64,000 nucleotides of DNA from Arcuatula senhousia (Eukaryota; Mollusca; Bivalvia; Mytilida; Mytilidae), in assembly GCA_963971305.1 (NCBI GenBank), contig CAXARO010001820.1:1-64000 (forward strand), read 5' to 3'. The notes under the pieces are model-generated. The model was not told the DNA's origin, did not search any database, and worked only from the letters and a program-made list of their open reading frames with translations. Position 1 is the first letter of the stretch. Each line of letters opens with the position of its first letter. This document shows, in pieces, positions 31,381 to 40,812 of this stretch. A program made the translations under genes and the position numbers.

Positions 31381-34300
31381 CAAAATGCACTCTGTTTAGA
31401 TAGAATTGAGAATTTAACTTTATTCAACTTTTTTCCACTTTTATGCTCATGGTTTAGCCGTATTAAGAACCCGAGACTTTTTACCCATCCAGTAGAAGTA
31501 ATTGATGCCGAAATCAAAGGTTTCAGGAAAAAATCATATCCATCTTTCATTGCACTGGCATTACTTGTCCTTTATGATAATGATCTCGAGAAAGAGAAAC
31601 TGAAGAGTACAGAAACGGATGAAATGATTGAAGAAATTTGCAAGGAATGTGAAATAGAACAAGCCAATAGAATTCGACCAGAATATGTGACCTTTAAAAG
31701 ACTCATGGGAGTTTTTATCAGCGAATCAGATCACGGCTACACAGCAGTCCATGATAAGATGTTTGATATCATTGCCATTTCTGTTTCGTCATTAATCATG
31801 GGTGTCATTATAAAGTATGCTAGCTCTTCGTTTGTCAGAAATCGATTACAGTTTCAATCTTTTGGAGAGAACAACCTTGCCAATGTTATATATGTCCATG
31901 TAGAACAGGAAGACTTGTATCTAAACAGACAAAAGTCGGAGATTCAAAAACAAAATTATTGGGTCGTCTTTGGAAACCTGAATACAAAGTATGAACAGTA
32001 TCGCAAACGATTTATTGAATATATAGAGCATCACTTTACTTCAAAGGATTTCCAACAAAACTCTGAAAGTATCACCCCACTGCATGTTGTTGCTTCACTT
32101 GGCTATATAGAATATGTCAATTATTTCGTCAAAACCAATAGGTTTCATATGAACATAAGTGATAGCGACGGGAGAACACCAATGGCGACTGCGTGTGAAA
32201 AGGGACACCTTTCCGTTGTTCAATATCTTCATACCTATGTCAAACAATTCCCTAAGATGATGAAAACCACTAATGAAGGTTGGTCTCCATTACATCTGGC
32301 TGCATATTATGGACATATTGATGTGTTGCAGTTTCTTATACAAATAAAACTAGATATCAATTTAACAACCAATTATAACTGTACACCATTCGTTCTAGCC
32401 AGTGCAAAGGGACATTATGAGACAGTCAAACATTTGTTAGACATGAATGGAGACACTTTAGATAGTCAGGTAGATACAAGGATAAAGGCTGAGAATGGAT
32501 CCTCAGCTTTACATGCTGCATGTTATTTTGGTCATACAAAGGTTGTAGAACTACTAATTAATGTCGGTATGAATGTCAATCAAACCACTGATAACAACTA
32601 TACACCATTGTTTCTAGCCAGTCAAGAGGGACATTATGAGACAGTCAAACATCTGTTAGACATGAATGGAGACACTTTAGATAGTCAGGTTGATACAAGG
32701 ATAAAGAATGAGGGCGGATGGACAGCTTTACATGCTGCATGTTCTAATGGTCACACAAAAGTTGTAGAACTACTTATTAAAGTTGGTATGAATGTCAATC
32801 AAACCACTGATAAGAACTTTACACCATTGTTTCTAGCCAGTCAAAATGGACATTATGACACAGTCAAACATCTGTTAGACATGAATGGAGACACTTTAGA
32901 TAGTCAGGTAGATACAAGGATAAAGACTGAGGATGGATGGACAGCTTTACATAGTGCATGTTATTATGGTCACACAAAAGTTGTAGAACTACTTATTAAT
33001 GTTGGTATGAATGTCAATCAAACCACTGATAAGAACTTTACACCATTGTTTCTAGCCAGTCAAAATGGACATTATGACACAGTCAAACATCTGTTAGACA
33101 TGAATGGAGACACTTTAGACAGTCAGGTAGATACAAGGATAAAGACTGAGGATGGATGGACAGCTTTACATGCTGCATGTTTTAAAGGTGATACAAAAGT
33201 TGTAGAACTACTTTTTAATGTTGGTTTGAGTGTTAATGACCAAATTAATAATAAATGTACACCATTGTATCTAGCCAGTGAAAATGGACATCATGATACA
33301 GTCAAACATCTGTTAGACATGAATGGAGACACTTTAAACAGTCAGGTAGATACAAGGATAAAGACTGAGGATGGATGGACAGCTTTACATGCTGCATGTT
33401 TTAAAGGTCATACAAAAGTTGTAGAAATACTTTTTAATGTTGGTTTGAGTGTTAATGACCAAATTAATAATAAATGTACACCATTGTATCTAGCCAGTGA
33501 AAATGGACATCATGAAACAGTCAAACATCTGTTAGACATGAATGGAGACACTTTAGATAGTCAGCTAGATACAAGGATAAAGGATGAGGATGGATCCTCA
33601 GCTTTACATGCTGCATGTTATTTTGGTCATACAAAGGTTGTAGAACTACTAATTAATGTCGGTATGAATGTCAATCAAACCACTGATAACAACTATACAC
33701 CATTGTTTCTAGCCAGTCAAGAGGGACATTATGAGACAGTCAAACATCTGTTAGACATGAATGGAGACACTTTAGATAGTCAGGTTAATACAAGGATAAA
33801 GAATGAGGGCGGATGGACAGCTTTACATGCTGCATGTTTTAAAGGTCATACAAAAGTTGTAGAAATACTTTTTAATGTTGGTTTGAGTGTTAATGACCAA
33901 ATTAATAATAAATGTACACCATTGTATCTAGCCAGTGAAAATGGACATCATGATACAGTCAAACATCTGTTAGACATGAATGGAGACACTTTAGATAGTC
34001 AGGTAGATACAAGGATAAAGAATGAGGGCGGATGGACAGCTTTACATACTGCATGTTCTAAAGGTCACACAAAAGTTGTAGAAATACTTATTAATGTTGG
34101 TATGAATGTCAATCAAACCACTGATAAGAACTTTACACCATTGTTTCTAGCCAGTCAAAATGGACATTATGACACAGTCAAACATCTGTTAGACATGAAT
34201 GGAGACACTTTAAACAGTCAGGTAGATACAAGGATAAAGACTGAGGATGGATGGACAGCTTTACATGCTGCATGTTTAAAAGGTCATACAAAAGTTGTAG

Positions 34301-36090
34301 AAATACTTTTAAATGTTGGTTTGAGTGTTAATGACCAAATTAATAATAAATGTACACCATTGTATCTAGCCAGTGAAAATGGACATCATGATACAGTCAA
34401 ACATCTGTTAGACATGAATGGAGAATTAATAGATAGTCAGGTAGATACAAGGATAAAGACTGATGATGGATGCACAGCTTTACATGCTGCATGTTTTAAA
34501 GGTCACACAAAAGTTGTAGAACTACTTATTAATGTTGATATGGATGTCAATCAAACCACTAAATATAACTTTACACCATTGTATCTAGCCAGTCAAAAGG
34601 GACATTATGAGACAGTCAAACATCTGTTAGACATGAATGGAGAATTAATAGATAGTCAGGTAGATACAAGGATAAAGACTGAGTATGGATGCACAGCTTT
34701 ACATGCTGCATGTTTTAATGGTCACACAAAAATTGCAGAACTACTAATTAACGTTGGTCTAAATATAAATGATAATGCCTTGGACAACAGAACACCAATT
34801 CTACTAGCTATTGAAAGTGGCCATCATGATGTTGTCAAACTTCTCCAGGATATGGGTGCAGAGACAGGGAACAATGAAAGACATGCAAATACTAATAGGA
34901 AGGATGATGATAGTATAGAAGATGACTCGAGAGGCAATGATCCAAATGTGAAGAATAGTACAAATGAAGAGGATACAAATATCAAAGCTAGTACAAATAA
35001 AGAGGAGGATACAAATAATGAGGATAGCACAAAGATAGAGGAGGATACAAAAATGAAGGATAGTACAAATAAAGAGAAGGATACAAATATCAAAGCTAGT
35101 ACAAATAAAGAGGAGGATACAAATATAGAGGTCGATGCAAGTATGGTGGATAGCCCGAATATAGAGGAGGATATAAATATAGAGGTCGATACATGTATGG
35201 AGGATAGTACGAATATAAAGGAGGATATAAATATAGAGGTCGATACTTGTATGGGGGATAACACGAATATAGAGGATATGAATATAGAGGTCGATACAAG
35301 TATGGAGGATAGTACTAATATAAAGGAGGATACAAGTATAGAGGTCGATACAAGTATGGAGGATAGTACAAATATAGAGGAGGATACAAATATAGAGGAG
35401 GATACAAATAAAGAGGTCGATACAAGTATAGAGGTCCATACAAGTATAGAGGATAATACTAATATAGACGATACAAATATAGAGATCGATACAAGTATTG
35501 CAGCTAGCACAAATAAAGAGGAGGATACAAATACCAAAGCTAGTACAAATAAAGAGGAGGATACAAATACCAAAGCTAGTACAAATAAAGAGGAGGATAC
35601 AAATACCAAAGCTAGTACAAATAAAGAGGAGGATACAAATACCAAAGCTAGTACAAATAAAGAGGAGGATACAAATACCAAAGCTAGTACAAATATAGAG
35701 GAGGATACAAATACCAAAGCTAGAACAAATAAAGAGGAGGATACAAATACCAAAGCTAGTACAAATAAAGAGGAGGATACAAATACCAAAGCTAGTACAA
35801 ATAAAGAGGAGGATACAAATACCAAAGCTAGTACAAATAAAGAGGAGGATACAAATACCAAAGCTAGTACAAATAAAGAGGAGGATACAAATACCAAAGC
35901 TAGTACAAATATAGAGGAGGATACAAATACCAAAGCTAGTACAAATAAAGAGGAGGATACAAATACCAAAGCTAGTACAAATAAAGAGGAGGATACAAAT
36001 ACCAAAGCTAGTACAAATATAGAGGAGGATAAATATAGGAAAGATGACACAAAGGGATGGCTTAGCAGCTTTACAGACTTTCTCTGGTAA
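31381..36090 (+). CDS. STAND (nSTAND3-like)/ankyrin-repeat protein, 5' incomplete
   Basis: One frame is open from 31381 to the stop at 36088-36090. The first Met is at 31624, giving 1488 residues. But 81 in-frame codons before it carry family features (FNFFPLLCSWFSR and SYPSFIALALLVLYDN), so the true protein begins further upstream. From memory this matches the region after the nucleotide-binding domain of mollusc nSTAND3-ankyrin proteins, which are putative intracellular sensors. The P-loop NTPase domain is not visible. The order is a winged-helix-like region (to about residue 140 from Met), then about 26 ankyrin repeats (residues 147-1080), then an acidic Thr/Asn/Lys/Glu repeat tail and the end GWLSSFTDFLW. 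No signal peptide is seen. AATAAA occurs at 36371 and 36431. Either the gene has unseen 5' exons or it is 5'-truncated. Confidence 0.8.
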   Translation, partial: QNALCLDRIENLTLFNFFPLLCSWFSRIKNPRLFTHPVEVIDAEIKGFRKKSYPSFIALALLVLYDNDLEKEKLKSTETDEMIEEICKECEIEQANRIRPEYVTFKRLMGVFISESDHGYTAVHDKMFDIIAISVSSLIMGVIIKYASSSFVRNRLQFQSFGENNLANVIYVHVEQEDLYLNRQKSEIQKQNYWVVFGNLNTKYEQYRKRFIEYIEHHFTSKDFQQNSESITPLHVVASLGYIEYVNYFVKTNRFHMNISDSDGRTPMATACEKGHLSVVQYLHTYVKQFPKMMKTTNEGWSPLHLAAYYGHIDVLQFLIQIKLDINLTTNYNCTPFVLASAKGHYETVKHLLDMNGDTLDSQVDTRIKAENGSSALHAACYFGHTKVVELLINVGMNVNQTTDNNYTPLFLASQEGHYETVKHLLDMNGDTLDSQVDTRIKNEGGWTALHAACSNGHTKVVELLIKVGMNVNQTTDKNFTPLFLASQNGHYDTVKHLLDMNGDTLDSQVDTRIKTEDGWTALHSACYYGHTKVVELLINVGMNVNQTTDKNFTPLFLASQNGHYDTVKHLLDMNGDTLDSQVDTRIKTEDGWTALHAACFKGDTKVVELLFNVGLSVNDQINNKCTPLYLASENGHHDTVKHLLDMNGDTLNSQVDTRIKTEDGWTALHAACFKGHTKVVEILFNVGLSVNDQINNKCTPLYLASENGHHETVKHLLDMNGDTLDSQLDTRIKDEDGSSALHAACYFGHTKVVELLINVGMNVNQTTDNNYTPLFLASQEGHYETVKHLLDMNGDTLDSQVNTRIKNEGGWTALHAACFKGHTKVVEILFNVGLSVNDQINNKCTPLYLASENGHHDTVKHLLDMNGDTLDSQVDTRIKNEGGWTALHTACSKGHTKVVEILINVGMNVNQTTDKNFTPLFLASQNGHYDTVKHLLDMNGDTLNSQVDTRIKTEDGWTALHAACLKGHTKVVEILLNVGLSVNDQINNKCTPLYLASENGHHDTVKHLLDMNGELIDSQVDTRIKTDDGCTALHAACFKGHTKVVELLINVDMDVNQTTKYNFTPLYLASQKGHYETVKHLLDMNGELIDSQVDTRIKTEYGCTALHAACFNGHTKIAELLINVGLNINDNALDNRTPILLAIESGHHDVVKLLQDMGAETGNNERHANTNRKDDDSIEDDSRGNDPNVKNSTNEEDTNIKASTNKEEDTNNEDSTKIEEDTKMKDSTNKEKDTNIKASTNKEEDTNIEVDASMVDSPNIEEDINIEVDTCMEDSTNIKEDINIEVDTCMGDNTNIEDMNIEVDTSMEDSTNIKEDTSIEVDTSMEDSTNIEEDTNIEEDTNKEVDTSIEVHTSIEDNTNIDDTNIEIDTSIAASTNKEEDTNTKASTNKEEDTNTKASTNKEEDTNTKASTNKEEDTNTKASTNKEEDTNTKASTNIEEDTNTKARTNKEEDTNTKASTNKEEDTNTKASTNKEEDTNTKASTNKEEDTNTKASTNKEEDTNTKASTNIEEDTNTKASTNKEEDTNTKASTNKEEDTNTKASTNIEEDKYRKDDTKGWLSSFTDFLW
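32506..34850 (+). repeat. Eleven 222-bp ankyrin modules (two repeats each)
   Basis: Each 74-residue module reads as an ALHAAC...GHTKVVE(L/I)L repeat, then a TPL(F/Y)LAS...GHY(D/E)TVKHLLDMNG repeat, then the linker DSQVDTRIK. The modules are almost identical at DNA level. Two sub-types alternate (NVGMNVNQTTD and NVGLSVNDQINN), which points to recent tandem duplication and gene conversion. Module number is likely variable between alleles. Confidence 0.9.
35505..36030 (+). repeat. 36-bp coding minisatellite (12-residue repeat)
   Basis: About 14 nearly identical copies encode STNKEEDTNTKA. The only common variant is Lys to Ile (NIEED). A more diverged version reaches back to about 34960. Because the unit is a multiple of three and lacks stops on either strand, two long minus-strand frames (about 400 codons each) are open across it; these are shadows. 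Confidence 0.95.
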
Positions 36091-36985
36091 TAAACAGATC
36101 AAAATGAACATCCACACAGCAGAGAACACAGTGTTGAAGCCAACATACATGTATCAACATTAAAATTTAAACAGCTGGTATGCTTAAAAAATTAATTGTA
36201 AAATATGAACAATAGATTGATGTTTTATATATGTTGTCCTAACACATTTTAAGTCCAGATATCCCCACTCTGTTGTCCTAACACATTTAACGTCCAGATA
36301 TCCACACTCGGAAACAAATGAATATTTAGCAAATTTTGATGTCACAAGAACGTCCTCATTTAAGTTTCAGAATAAAGATTTACAGTTTGAATATGCATGT
36401 GTACCAGGGAAGTTTGTGCAATATTCTCACAATAAAATTATAAGATATATCACACATATAAAATCATCTATAACTTAGTCCGTGCTCACTCTGACACCTA
36501 AACAAGTTTAAAACTATTGTAGTCCGATTTTTAAATCAACATTTGTCGATAATTATCAACCGAAACTGAAATTCGCTCATCTGTTTGTAAATAAACATGA
36601 GTATTTGGAAATTTTAAAGTATAAAATATTACTTTCGTCTGCTTAAATTTTGCAAATTTTACAAAACATGTTGCAAATTTTACAAAACATGTTTCACGCA
36701 AGCAGTGTGAATGTGACCTAATAGTTGATCTTTTATGTTTAATGTTTTTATAACAATACACATTATAGAATGAATCATTATGCACTTTATCAATTGAAGT
36801 GTATCTAGATATTTTTGTCATTGACATTTGATATAGTTCATGTATCTTATTTTAATACTATTAACATTTCTGTCACAGTTTTTTTTCAAACTTGCATTCA
36901 TTAGTTGGTTAAAAAATGTCGAGAATCGACGGATAGAACTTAAAGATTAATAAAGCTACTTTACTTTTTAAGTTAATAAATTTAT
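36091..36985 (+). other. 3' flank of the STAND/ankyrin gene
   Basis: A direct repeat of about 40 bp (GTTGTCCTAACACATTT...) occurs at 36233 and 36273, and GCAAATTTTACAAAACATGT is doubled near 36650-36690. Poly(A)-type AATAAA lies at 36371 and 36431. No gene is seen. Confidence 0.5.
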
Positions 36986-37960
36986 AGCTCACCTGGCCGT
37001 CACTTGGCGTCCGTCGTCGTCGTCGTCATAAACTTTTCTTCGAACTCCTTCTCCTCTGAAACGGCTGCACAGATTCAAACCAAATTTGGTCTGGTGGTAC
37101 TTTAGGATATCCCCCAAAGAACTGATGTGGGGATATTTGATTCCTCGAAAAACATGGCCGCTGTTGCTAAAAATAGACCAGGGTAGTCAGACTACTGTTT
37201 TTGGCTAGTAAATCAAAAAGTATAAGAGATAGATGAAATCTGATGCCACCCTACTGCTTCAGCATCAAAAGTATACAAAAGTCTCCATTTTGGTCCAAGT
37301 TGTCAGATGACCCCTTATAGGGGTTACAGCCCCTTAAAGGTGAAAAATAGCATTTTTTTTCATGTTTGAAAACTATTGCAGATAGAGAAAAGTTGTTGCT
37401 TGCTTAAATGTTCAGCTTATTTAGCTCTACAAAAGTCTCCATAGGATCGAAGTTGTCAAATGACCCCTTATAGGGGTTATGGCCCCTAAAATAACATTTT
37501 TTCATATTTTTGGCCTATGTAATAAAATATATCGCAGATAGTGAGAAGCTGTTGCTTGCTTAAATGTTCAGCTCATTTTGCTCTACAAAAGACTTTATAG
37601 GGTTGAAGTTGTCAGATGACTCCTTATATGAGTTATGGCCCCTAAAATAACATTTATTTTCATGTTTTTGGCCTATGGAAGGAAAACTGTAGCAGACAGA
37701 GAGAAGCTGTTACTTGCTTAAATGTTCAGCTCATTTAGCTCTACAAAATTCACCATATGATTGAAGTCGTCTGATGATCCCTTATAGGGGTTACAGCCCT
37801 AAAATAACGTTTTTTTTCACGTTTTTGGCCTATTGAATGAAAACTATTGCAGATACAGAGAAAAGCTGCTGCTTGTCAGCTCATTTAGCTCTACAAAAGT
37901 CTTTATAGGGTCGACATCAAGACCAGATGAGCGATTCAGGCTCCTGGGAGCCTCTTGTTT
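36986..37960 (+). mobile_element. Hairpin-capped element, family A copy 5
   Basis: The 5' end is AGCTCACCTGGCCGTCACTT with the right cap arm deleted. A CGTCCGTCGTCGTCGTCGTC patch follows, then about five units of 150-170 bp (GCTCTACAAAAGTC, GTTGTCAGATGACCCCTTAT). It ends GATGAGCGATTCAGG, the intact hairpin GGCTCCTGGGAGCC and TCTTGTTT. Confidence 0.82.
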
Positions 37961-38965
37961 CTACAGTTTAGTCGTCCATGTTACTATAAATATAAATGGA
38001 TTAGCATTATACTTATATGTTTAGAAATGATTTTAGTGTCATTGCATTATTATAAATGATAAGTTTTACTTTTACTTTCGATCATAATAATTTTTTATTG
38101 AGACGCATTTATTTCTGATGTTGGCACATGTGTATACGTTGTTATTGCTGCCTAAGTTATTTATTAAGTTTACCTATAACATGTTCTTCAGGTTTATTTT
38201 TGTGTAACGTTTCTTAGATATTTATTGACAATAAATAGCTATAGCTAGTTTTGTTTTAATTCACCACAAACTTTATTTTTTGACTTCACATTATATTAGT
38301 TCACTCATGGCTTATAGTCGGATTTTACAGATTATACTTATTGACCCATAGCGTTTTAGTCTGAGTGGGAAATCCGGGTTATTAAATGGGTAATGTCGGG
38401 TGGCGGGCCTCGGGATGTGATTTTTATACAAGTTTTCTCATAAGCTACTTACCACAGATCCCATATGTTATTCTCATCACCAGCAGAGGGTCCCATACTG
38501 TGGTATTTGATTTCAGGTATGTTGCTCAACTACTTCCTGTTTAACGAAGTAATTTTTCACTTTGAAAGATTTTACATGGTAGACAGTCATGAAAAATTTT
38601 GTTGATTCAATAATTATAACACTTTATTCAATCGATTCAATAAAATAAAACAAATGATAGTTATTCATTTAATATAACAATTGATTCAATAAAATAAAAC
38701 AAATGATATTTATTCATTAATTGTAACACTTTATTTAATTGTATACAAAAGGAACATATTTTTAGTCGCTTAAAGTTGTAAAAAATGTTTTGATTTAAAA
38801 AGATTTTTTATTGCAATATATGATAAAATAAAATAAAAGGAGAATGAAAGATATTATATGTTATTATGATATTATGATATCTTATTCATTTATATAGTAA
38901 AGACATTTGTAGAAAATGCACCCATATGAAAGGAAATTCATGTTTGTAATCATGTATATATATGC
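37961..38965. other. No gene; short AT-rich duplications
   Basis: 38630-38735 contains two to three copies of TTGATTCAATAAAATAAAAC. Otherwise nothing is recognised. Confidence 0.4.
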
Positions 38966-39158
38966 ATTATTTATGCATGGTCTATTTATAGCTATCTCTA
39001 ACGTGTTATGTTCATGCTCCATTGGATTCCACAGAAACTGCAGAATGCAAGATTATTCGAATTTGATAATATATATGAATGTCTAGAATATAATCAAACA
39101 ATGTTACTGTAATTTCAACCCTGAAAATCATCTGACAAACAGATTTTGATTTTTTGAG

Positions 39159-39261
39159 TGCCCTCAGCGAGGATCGAACTCACAACATTTGGGACATCTA
39201 CGGCGTATGCGCCTAGCTAACAGAACAGAGGTTGTAACCACTACGCCATCCTAGGCTCCTC
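39159..39261 (-). repeat. tRNA-like sequence, copy 1
   Basis: Read on the minus strand it has an A-box-like TGGCGTAGTGGTTA and a B-box-like GAGTTCGATCC, correctly ordered. The flanking acceptor-like arms pair only partly and the spacing is long. It looks like a tRNA-derived SINE head with a possible internal pol III promoter, not a working tRNA gene. Confidence 0.6.
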
Positions 39262-39596
39262 AAAAGAAGAGCTTTCGTTTGGGTAGTGTTACTTTTCCAT
39301 GTGAAGTACAATTACAACTTATTCTGCTAACACAATGTATGAAGCGTCGCAAGGTGTTTTAATTACAGAGCTATTGAATTGAATATACACACGGATTCAT
39401 CAGAGTTTTTGATAAATTCCATAGCCTTGTGATATTTATGCATGGTCTATTTATAGCTATCTCTAACGTGTTTATGTTCATGCTCCATTGGATTCCACAG
39501 AAACTGCAGAATGCAAGATTATTCGAATTTGATAATATATATGAATGTCTAGAATATAATCAAACAATGTTACTGTAATTTCAACCCTGAAAATCA

Positions 39597-40004
39597 TAAT
39601 AATAATAATAATAATACAAGAGATTTATAGCGCCCTATCTATATACAATACCCTAAGACGCTTTACAGTGACAATAAAACAAAATGAAATACATGTACAC
39701 AAAACAAAATAAAAGTAAAAAATATGTAAAAAGATGAATAAAATAGTAAAATGAATTAAGATACCTAAAACTTAACGAAATTTGACTATGATAAAATATA
39801 AAAAAATGAAATATAAAGTTAACGTGAAAAGGAAAATGATCAAAACTGCTAAATAAAATGGAAGAAGATAAATAAAACATAAAAAATACTAGTAGACCCA
39901 AATATGTCAATAAGCAATTTACCCTGGACTGATGTAAAACAATCATCTTTATCAGATAAAAATGTAAAGAGATATGATATATGATAGAAGATATATAAGA
40001 TAAA
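39597..40004 (-). mobile_element. SINE/LINE 3' fragment with (ATT)n tail and 8-bp target duplication
   Basis: The direct repeat AAAATCAT flanks both ends (before 39597 and at 40005-40012). Minus-strand reading ends in CGCTATAAATCTCTTGTATT and an (ATT)n tail. This type of 3' end (GCGCTATA plus ATT repeats) is shared by many L2/CR1-mobilised SINEs. It inserted after the 470-bp unit had duplicated, since the neighbouring units lack it. Confidence 0.75.
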
Positions 40005-40036
40005 ATCATCTGACAAACAGATTTTGATTTTTTGAG

Positions 40037-40139
40037 TGCCCTCAGCGAGGATCGAACTCACAACATTTGGGACATCTACGGCGTATGCGCCTAGCTAACA
40101 GAACAGAGGTTGTAACCACTACGCCATCCTAGGCTCCTC
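40037..40139 (-). repeat. tRNA-like sequence, copy 2
   Basis: Same as the copy at 39159-39261, inside the second 470-bp unit. A and B boxes are unchanged. Confidence 0.6.
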
Positions 40140-40501
40140 AAAAGAAGAGCTTTCGTTTGGGTAGTGTTACTTTTCCATGTGAAGTACAATTACAACTTAT
40201 TCTGCTAACACAATGTATGAAGCGTCGCAAGGTGTTTTAATTACAGAGCTATTGAATTGAATATACACACGGATTCATCAGAGTTTTTGATAAATTCCAT
40301 AGCCTTGTGATATTTATGCATGGTCTATTTATAGCTATCTCTAACGTGTTTATGTTCATGCTCCATTGGATTCCACAGAAACTGCAGAATGCAAGATTAT
40401 TCGAATTTGATAATATATATGAATGTCTAGAATATAATCAAACAATGTTACTGTAATTTCAACCCTGAAAATCATCTGACAAACAGATTTTGATTTTTTG
40501 A

Positions 40502-40604
40502 GTGCCCTCAGCGAGGATCGAACTCACAACATTTGGGACATCTACGGCGTATGCGCCTAGCTAACAGAACAGAGGTTGTAACCACTACGCCATCCTAGGC
40601 TCCT
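40502..40604 (-). repeat. tRNA-like sequence, copy 3
   Basis: Same as copies 1 and 2, in the third 470-bp unit. Confidence 0.6.
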
Positions 40605-40812
40605 CAAAAGAAGAGCTTTCGTTTGGGTAGTGTTACTTTTCCATGTGAAGTACAATTACAACTTATTCTGCTAACACAATGTATGAAGCGTCGCAAGGTG
40701 TTTTAATTACAGAGCTATTGAATTGAATATACACACGGATTCATCAGAGTTTTTGATAAATTCCATAGCCTTGTGATATTTATGCATGGTCTATTTATAG
40801 CTATCTCTAACG

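Noticed and set aside
34804..36150. Long minus-strand frames of 448 and 408 codons over the ankyrin gene tail
   Set aside because: They arise because the 36-bp repeat lacks stops in several frames. Composition (Cys/Ile or Ser/Val repeats) has no protein-family look, and the plus-strand frame has clear domains.
39159..39261. Functional tRNA gene
   Set aside because: A and B boxes are present, but arms pair poorly, spacing is long and the unit is tandem and SINE-like.
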